Shown one piece after another: positions 29,531-33,832 of a stretch of 33,832 nt of DNA (its first letter is position 1; each line of letters begins with the position of its first letter). The DNA lies in contig JBKPPF010000078.1 of assembly GCA_046733475.1 (NCBI GenBank), positions 1 through 33,832 of the forward strand. Direction: 5' to 3'. Origin of the DNA: DATEOR01 sp046733475 (GTDB lineage: Bacteria > Actinomycetota > Thermoleophilia > Gaiellales > Gaiellaceae). The position numbers and the translations under genes are program-made. Below the pieces are notes generated by a model. That model was not told the origin of the DNA and did not search any database. It saw only the letters and a program-made list of their open reading frames with translations.

Positions 29531-32125
29531 GTGCCGACGGATACAAAGCCAGCGACAAAGGACGGCGAGCGCCGTCTCGTCATCGTCGAGTCTCCCGCGA
29601 AAGCGAGGACGATTGCCGGCTACCTCGGCCCTGGTTTTGTCGTCGAGTCGAGCATCGGACACGTCCGCGACCTGCCTGAGCGCGCCGGCGACATCCCGGC
29701 GAACATGAAGAAAGTGCCGTGGGCGCGGCTCGGCGTGAACACTGAGGAGGACTTCGAGCCCTTCTACGTCGTCGATCCCGACAAGAAGCACGTCGTCGCG
29801 AGCCTGAAGAAAAAGCTCGCCGAAGCGGATGAGCTTCTACTCGCGACGGACGAAGACCGCGAGGGGGAGGCGATCGCATGGCACCTCATCGAGGTGCTGA
29901 AGCCCAAGATTCCGGTGCGTCGCATGGTCTTCCACGAGATCACCCCGGATGCGATCCAGCGCGCCCTCGAGGAGACCCGGGACGTAGACCGCAGGCTCGT
30001 CGACGCTCAGGAGACGCGCAGGATCCTCGACCGCCTCTACGGGTACGAGGTCTCGCCCGTTCTCTGGAAGAAGATCACGAAGGGCCTTTCCGCCGGCCGC
30101 GTTCAATCGGTGGCCACGCGCCTTGTCGTCGATCGCGAGCGAGCCCGGATCGCGTTTGTCGCGGCCTCGTACTGGGACCTCGACGGCGTCTTCGACCCCG
30201 GCGAGTTCACCGCGCGCCTCGTCGCCCTGGACGGGCGCACAGTTGCCCAGGGACGAGATTTCGGGGCAGACGCGCAGCTCCGGAGCGCCGACCTCGTCCA
30301 CCTCGACGAAGCGGCCGCCCGTGCTCTTGCCGAGTCGCTTGCCGACGCCGACTTCACGGTCCGCACTGTCCAGCGGAAGCCATACAGGCGGAAGCCCGCC
30401 GCGCCCTTCATGACTTCGACCCTTCAGCAGGAGGCGAGCCGCAAGCTCCGGTTCAGCTCGCAGACGACGATGAGGGTCGCCCAGCGGCTGTACGACAACG
30501 GCTACATCACCTACATGCGAACGGACTCGACTACGCTCTCCGAGTCCGCGCTCAAGGCCGCGCGCGACCAGGCACGGTCGCTGTTCGGACCTGACTCGGT
30601 TCCCGCCGACGCGCGTCGCTACGACCGGAAGGTGAGGAACGCGCAGGAAGCCCACGAGGCGATCCGTCCCGCGGGCGACAGCTTCCGCACCCCGGAGCAG
30701 GTCGAGCGCGAGCTCGATCGAGATGGCCTGGCGCTCTACGACCTCGTCTGGAGGCGGACGGTCGCCTCGCAGATGGCGGACGCGACCGGAGAGACCGTCT
30801 CGGTGCGGCTTGGAGCCGCTGCGTCGGGCGGTGAAGATGCCGAGTTCGCCACGTCCGGGACGGTGATCACATTCAGAGGCTTCCTTGCCGCTTACGAGGA
30901 GGGCAGTGACGACGAGGTTGCCGAGGATGAGGCCGACCGCCGCCTGCCGCCGCTCGAGGAAGGGCAAGAGCTCGAGAACCGGAGTCTCGAAGCCGTCGGG
31001 CACGAGACCACTCCGCCCCCGCGCTACACCGAGGCGACGCTCGTGCGCGCGCTCGAGGAGCGCGGGATTGGCCGGCCCTCGACGTACGCGTCGATCATCG
31101 GCACGATCATCGACCGCGGCTACGTCTTCAAGAAGGGCTCGGCCCTCGTCCCTTCGTACGTCGCGTTCGCCGTCGTGAAGCTGCTCGAGGGCCACTTCGA
31201 CCGGCTCGTCGACTACGAGTTCACCGCCCGGATGGAAGACGTTCTGGATCGGATCGCCACGGGGGACGAGGAGCGGGTCGGCTGGCTGCGGTCGTTCTAT
31301 TTCGGCAACGACGGCGACGAAGGACTGAAGAGCCTCGTCTCCGATCTGGACGAGATCGACGCGCGCGAGGTCAATTCGGTCGACCTCGGCAACGGACTCG
31401 TCGTCCGCGTCGGCCGCTACGGCCCGTACATCGAGCAGGAGGGGCGCCGTGTGTCGCTTCCGGACGACCTCCCGCCCGACGAGCTGACTCCCGCGGTGGC
31501 GGAGGAACTCCTCTCCCGGGCGTCGGAGGGCCGCACCCTCGGCCAGGATCCCGAGTCCGGCCACGACATCGGCGTCCGGGACGGGCGCTACGGCCCGTAC
31601 GTGACGGAGCTGCTTCCGGAGGGCGACACGGCGAAGCCGCGCACGGCATCGCTCTTCAAGTCCATGTCCGTTGAAACCATCACGCTCGACGAGGCGCTCC
31701 AGCTTCTGTCGCTCCCGCGCGTCGTCGGCGCCGACCCTGCCGACGGCAGCGAGATCGTCGCGCGCAACGGCCGGTACGGCCCCTACCTGCAAAAGGGCGA
31801 CGACACTCGTTCGCTCGAGTCGGAGGATGAGATCTTCAGCATCGGGATCGAAGCTGCCGCGGAGGCGTTCACGCGCCCAAAGACGAGGCGGCGCCAGGGA
31901 CCTTCGGCCGCCCCTCTCCGCACGCTCGGGCCGGACCCGGTGAGCCAGCACGAAATCTCGCTGAAGAGCGGCCGCTTCGGCCCCTACGTGACCGATGGGG
32001 AGACCAACGCCAGTCTTCGCAAAGGCGACGATGTCGATGAGCTCACGCTCGAGCGAGCCATCGAGCTTCTCGCCGAGCGTCGTGCGGCACCCAAGCGCGC
32101 GCCTCGGAAGCGAAAGAAGAAGTAG
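29531..32125 (+). CDS. topA: DNA topoisomerase I (type IA)
   Basis: 864 aa. The Toprim domain starts LVIVESPAKARTIAGYL (Glu20) and has TDEDREGEAIAWHL for Mg2+ binding. The nucleophile is Tyr328 in YITYMRTDSTTLSESAL. VQSVATRLVVDRE and RPSTYASIIGTI are further core motifs. In place of C4 zinc fingers the C-terminus has four repeats with a GRYGPY/GRFGPY core (around 31420, 31580, 31770 and 31970) and ends in a basic tail (KRAPRKRKKK), as in actinobacterial TopA. It relaxes negative supercoils. GTG 29531 is taken because the Toprim domain follows after a short leader and TAACGT lies 8 nt upstream. No Shine-Dalgarno is visible. Confidence 0.98.
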   Translation: MPTDTKPATKDGERRLVIVESPAKARTIAGYLGPGFVVESSIGHVRDLPERAGDIPANMKKVPWARLGVNTEEDFEPFYVVDPDKKHVVASLKKKLAEADELLLATDEDREGEAIAWHLIEVLKPKIPVRRMVFHEITPDAIQRALEETRDVDRRLVDAQETRRILDRLYGYEVSPVLWKKITKGLSAGRVQSVATRLVVDRERARIAFVAASYWDLDGVFDPGEFTARLVALDGRTVAQGRDFGADAQLRSADLVHLDEAAARALAESLADADFTVRTVQRKPYRRKPAAPFMTSTLQQEASRKLRFSSQTTMRVAQRLYDNGYITYMRTDSTTLSESALKAARDQARSLFGPDSVPADARRYDRKVRNAQEAHEAIRPAGDSFRTPEQVERELDRDGLALYDLVWRRTVASQMADATGETVSVRLGAAASGGEDAEFATSGTVITFRGFLAAYEEGSDDEVAEDEADRRLPPLEEGQELENRSLEAVGHETTPPPRYTEATLVRALEERGIGRPSTYASIIGTIIDRGYVFKKGSALVPSYVAFAVVKLLEGHFDRLVDYEFTARMEDVLDRIATGDEERVGWLRSFYFGNDGDEGLKSLVSDLDEIDAREVNSVDLGNGLVVRVGRYGPYIEQEGRRVSLPDDLPPDELTPAVAEELLSRASEGRTLGQDPESGHDIGVRDGRYGPYVTELLPEGDTAKPRTASLFKSMSVETITLDEALQLLSLPRVVGADPADGSEIVARNGRYGPYLQKGDDTRSLESEDEIFSIGIEAAAEAFTRPKTRRRQGPSAAPLRTLGPDPVSQHEISLKSGRFGPYVTDGETNASLRKGDDVDELTLERAIELLAERRAAPKRAPRKRKKK

Positions 32126-32180
32126 CCAACCAAACCGCGCCCGAGGCGTCTGAAGAGACAGAGGGCGACGAAACGGCCGA

Positions 32181-32204
32181 CGCGGTAACCAGTGGGTAAC
32201 CGCG
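32181..32204 (+). repeat. Imperfect hairpin / GGTAACC direct repeat between topA and the sigma gene
   Basis: CGCGGTAACC-AGTG-GGTAACCGCG forms a stem with one A-A mismatch and includes two GGTAACC copies 11 bp apart. It lacks a T-tract, so as a topA terminator it would be weak. It may instead be an operator for the downstream sigma gene. The rest of 32126-32333 holds the SigR-like motif and a possible TACAGT box. Confidence 0.4.
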
Positions 32205-32250
32205 AGGTTAAACGTCAGTTAAGGGAAGGCGGAACGCCTGTGAAACCCAG

Positions 32251-32276
32251 GGAATTCGTCTTACAGTGCGAACGTT
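32251..32276 (+). promoter_or_regulatory. SigR/SigH-type promoter motif GGAAT-N18-GTT
   Basis: GGAAT at 32251-32255 and GTT at 32274-32276 are separated by exactly 18 nt, matching the known consensus of actinobacterial SigR/SigH ECF sigma factors that answer thiol-oxidative and heat stress. It would start transcription near 32282, about 50 nt before the GTG. A TACAGT box (32262-32267) in the same stretch could serve the housekeeping sigma. Confidence 0.5.
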
Positions 32277-32333
32277 TAGTTGGACAGGAGCCATCCGTCC
32301 ACGACGTTTCAGCGAAAGGACAATAGGAACTAC

Positions 32334-33407
32334 GTGAGTCAAAGCCAGAACTCAATGCATGAACTTCTCGACACTCTTCAGGGCCGCTCCATCGTCGAAA
32401 ACGCCGAGGAGCGCGGCTACGTTGAGCCGGCCGAGCTGGAGGCGCTCGCCCTCGAGCTCGACCTCGGCGACCAGGAGATGGCCGACTTCACCCAGGAGCT
32501 CGAGTCTCTCGGGCTCGAGATCGGCGCGCCGGTCGACGAACCGGAGGAAGAGACCCCGGCGGCCGCCCCGGTCACGGAGCACGTCCATCACGGTGCCGGC
32601 GACAGCCTGCAGCTCTTCCTCGCGGACGTCGGCAAGCACAAGCTTCTGACCGCCTCCGAAGAGGTCACGCTGGCCAAGCAGATCGAGAAGGGCGATCTCA
32701 TCGCCAAGCGGAAGATGATCGAGTCGAATCTCCGCCTCGTCGTCTCCATCGCCAAGGGCTATCGAGGGCTCGGCGTCCCGTTTTTGGACCTTATCCAGGA
32801 GGGGACTCTCGGTCTCAACCGTGCGGTCGAGAAGTTCGACTGGCGGCGGGGCTTCAAGTTCTCGACCTATGCCACCTGGTGGATTCGCCAGTCGGTGCAG
32901 CGCGCCGTCGCCAACAACGCGCGCACCATCCGCGTTCCCGTCCACGTCGTCGAGCGCCAGCAGAAGCTCGGTCGGGCCGCCCGCCGGCTCGAGGTCGAGC
33001 TCGGGCGCGAGGCGACGAAGGAGGAGCTCGCGGAGGCGACCGGCCTCCCCGTTCAGCACGTCGACGAGGCGCTGGGCGCGGCTCAGGCCTCCGTGTCGCT
33101 CAACCAGAGCGTCGGAGCGGACGACGAAGGCGAGCTCGGCGATCTCTTCGCCGACCGCGAGGCTGCGGACCCGTTCGACGAGGCCGAGGAGTCCTTGCGC
33201 AAGCAGGGCGTTCGCAAGGCGCTCGACGCGCTCCCCGAGCGGGAGCGGCGCATTCTCGAGCTCCGCTTCGGCTTCGAGGGCGACCCGTGGACGCTCGAGG
33301 CGATCGGCCACGAGCTCGGGCTCACGCGGGAGCGCGTGCGCCAGCTCGAGGGCCAAGCGCTGCAGCGTCTCGCTGCGCTTCGCGACCTCTCCTCGGTCGC
33401 GGCATAA
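32334..33407 (+). CDS. Principal RNA polymerase sigma-70 factor (RpoD/SigA-like)
   Basis: 357 aa. Residues 1-75 form a short acidic region 1.1-like segment. Region 1.2 starts DSLQLFLADVGKHKLLTASEE; region 2 includes NLRLVVSIAKGYRGLGVPFLDLIQEG, GFKFSTYATWWIRQSVQRAV; region 3 follows with VVERQQKLGRAARRLEVELG; region 4.2 ends WTLEAIGHELGLTRERVRQLE. This full domain set marks a group 1 or group 2 sigma. The presence of region 1.1 and complete regions 2-4 favours the essential housekeeping sigma. GTG 32334 has ATAGGA upstream; ATG at residue 8 (32355) is an alternative. Two promoter types appear to lie upstream. Terminator hairpin follows at 33433. Confidence 0.95.
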   Translation: MSQSQNSMHELLDTLQGRSIVENAEERGYVEPAELEALALELDLGDQEMADFTQELESLGLEIGAPVDEPEEETPAAAPVTEHVHHGAGDSLQLFLADVGKHKLLTASEEVTLAKQIEKGDLIAKRKMIESNLRLVVSIAKGYRGLGVPFLDLIQEGTLGLNRAVEKFDWRRGFKFSTYATWWIRQSVQRAVANNARTIRVPVHVVERQQKLGRAARRLEVELGREATKEELAEATGLPVQHVDEALGAAQASVSLNQSVGADDEGELGDLFADREAADPFDEAEESLRKQGVRKALDALPERERRILELRFGFEGDPWTLEAIGHELGLTRERVRQLEGQALQRLAALRDLSSVAA

Positions 33408-33432
33408 GTCACAAGAGGTACGTGAGGTAGGT

Positions 33433-33458
33433 ATTGGGGCCGCACACGCGGCCCCAAT
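33433..33458 (+). terminator. Terminator hairpin after the sigma factor gene
   Basis: A perfect 11-bp stem ATTGGGGCCGC / GCGGCCCCAAT with an ACAC loop lies 25 nt after the sigma stop. CCCCCTTTCC follows, a weak T-run, but the stem is very stable. It is the only clear protein-gene terminator in the window. Confidence 0.8.
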
Positions 33459-33539
33459 CCCCCTTTCCGGGCTGAGCTAGCGGTTGACGCCGGCCGATCT
33501 TCGCTTTCGGGCCGCCGTTAACTTCCGAAAGGGTTCAGC

Positions 33540-33650
33540 ATGTTCACGCATATTCGCCTCGCCGCGATCCGCTTCAGCATCGTCGCCGTTTTGCTCGTCA
33601 CAGCCGCCGTCGCCGCCGGCTGGAAGTGGAACCGGCTGCCGCTGCCCTAG
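33540..33650 (+). CDS. Possible 36-aa single-pass membrane peptide
   Basis: A short ORF begins ATG at 33540, 6 nt after GAAAGGG, and encodes a peptide with a basic start (MFTHIRLAAIRF), one hydrophobic stretch (SIVAVLLVTAAVAAG) and a short polar tail, ending with TAG. The ribosome-binding site and single helix argue for a real gene. Its last 53 bp run opposite the 3' end of the HD-GYP gene. No homologue was recognised; the coding call is tentative. Confidence 0.4.
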   Translation: MFTHIRLAAIRFSIVAVLLVTAAVAAGWKWNRLPLP

Positions 33651-33832
33651 CGCTTTCGGTTTCCTCGAGCTCCTCCAGGAGCGCCGCCACCACCTCCGGG
33701 TCGAACTGCGTCCCCGCGCAGCGCTCGAGCTCGGAGATGGCGCGATCGTGCGAGAGCTTGGAGCGGTAGACGCGGTCGGTCGTCATCGCGTCGTAGGCAT
33801 CGGCGACGAAGAGGATGCGCGAGCCGAGCGGG
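33598..33832 (-). CDS. HD-GYP domain protein, C-terminal end only
   Basis: The frame is open to the window edge, so the N-terminus lies beyond 33832. Visible residues include SRILFVADAYDAMTTDRVYR, the conserved last part of HD-GYP domains (the D-x-x-DAMTxxRxYR motif), then AISELERCAGTQFDPEVVAALL. HD-GYP proteins usually hydrolyse cyclic di-GMP. The protein ends with an Arg-rich tail (SSRRRRRL). The upstream sensory part and the HD and GYP residues themselves are outside the window, so activity cannot be judged. Confidence 0.85.
   Translation of the reverse strand, partial: PLGSRILFVADAYDAMTTDRVYRSKLSHDRAISELERCAGTQFDPEVVAALLEELEETESARAAAAGSTSSRRRRRL

Noticed and set aside
1..33832. CRISPR arrays, insertion sequences, tRNA genes, phage or toxin-antitoxin modules
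   Set aside because: No regularly spaced repeats, transposase motifs, terminal inverted repeats or tRNA-like T-loop sequences were found on reading both strands.

Overview
The window is GC-rich bacterial chromosome with very tight gene packing, many GTG/TTG starts and many starts with no Shine-Dalgarno sequence. RNase P RNA, housekeeping sigma, TopA, IspH and prephenate dehydratase genes make it chromosomal. The style (4-bp GTGA/ATGA/TTGA overlaps, TANNNT boxes just upstream of starts, F420/PPOX-type and DUF4242 proteins, lysine-rich TopA tail, complete hopanoid set) suggests a soil-type Actinomycetota, perhaps Thermoleophilia (Gaiellales/Solirubrobacterales). That placement is inference. No insertion sequence, phage gene, CRISPR array or tRNA was found.

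Layout. 1-289: 3' part of RNase P RNA and a terminator. 311-3477 (+): citrate synthase-family enzyme, PaaK-like acyl-CoA ligase, cysteine-less DksA/TraR-like protein, membrane protein. 3481-4746 (-): SDR dehydrogenase and lipoprotein. 4849-5358 (+): exported protein. 5359-7399 (-): PuuD-like hydrolase and glutamine synthetase-like ligase, divergent from an APC amino acid/amine permease (7485-9080), then an unknown protein and a NUDIX hydrolase (-), and a dimethylglycine/sarcosine dehydrogenase-like FAD-GcvT protein (9942-12362). These look like uptake and breakdown of amines and N-methylated amino acids. 12359-14136 (-): CrcB fluoride channel under a fluoride riboswitch, an ornithine cyclodeaminase-like protein and a PPOX-fold protein. 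14205-16416 (+): ArsR regulator, a broken SRPBCC gene, a DUF4242 protein and a CoA-transferase. 16345-18023 (-): phytanoyl-CoA dioxygenase-like protein and aldo/keto reductase.

18037-26195 is an eight-gene, fully overlapping hopanoid operon: hpnC-hpnD-hpnE-shc-hpnA-hpnH-hpnG-ispH. It converts farnesyl diphosphate to squalene, cyclises it to hopene, and adds and trims an adenosyl side chain. The last gene supplies isoprenoid precursors. Prephenate dehydratase and a small membrane protein follow. 27449-29142 (-): histone-deacetylase-family amidohydrolase and a stand-alone 5'-3' exonuclease. A 388-bp intergenic stretch with a strong hairpin and a near-perfect 18-bp repeat separates them from topA (29531-32125). 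The principal sigma factor gene (32334-33407) has a SigR/SigH-like promoter motif. The window ends in a partial HD-GYP gene (-).

The observations most worth checking are: a fluoride riboswitch whose aptamer strand can pair with the crcB ribosome-binding site; a recurrent TANNNT box 5-9 nt before many starts (leaderless transcription); convergent genes meeting stop-to-stop on CTAG; the hopanoid operon ending in ispH; the GGAAT-N18-GTT motif before the sigma gene; and a possible small RNA upstream of topA. I saw no clearly new multi-gene system.
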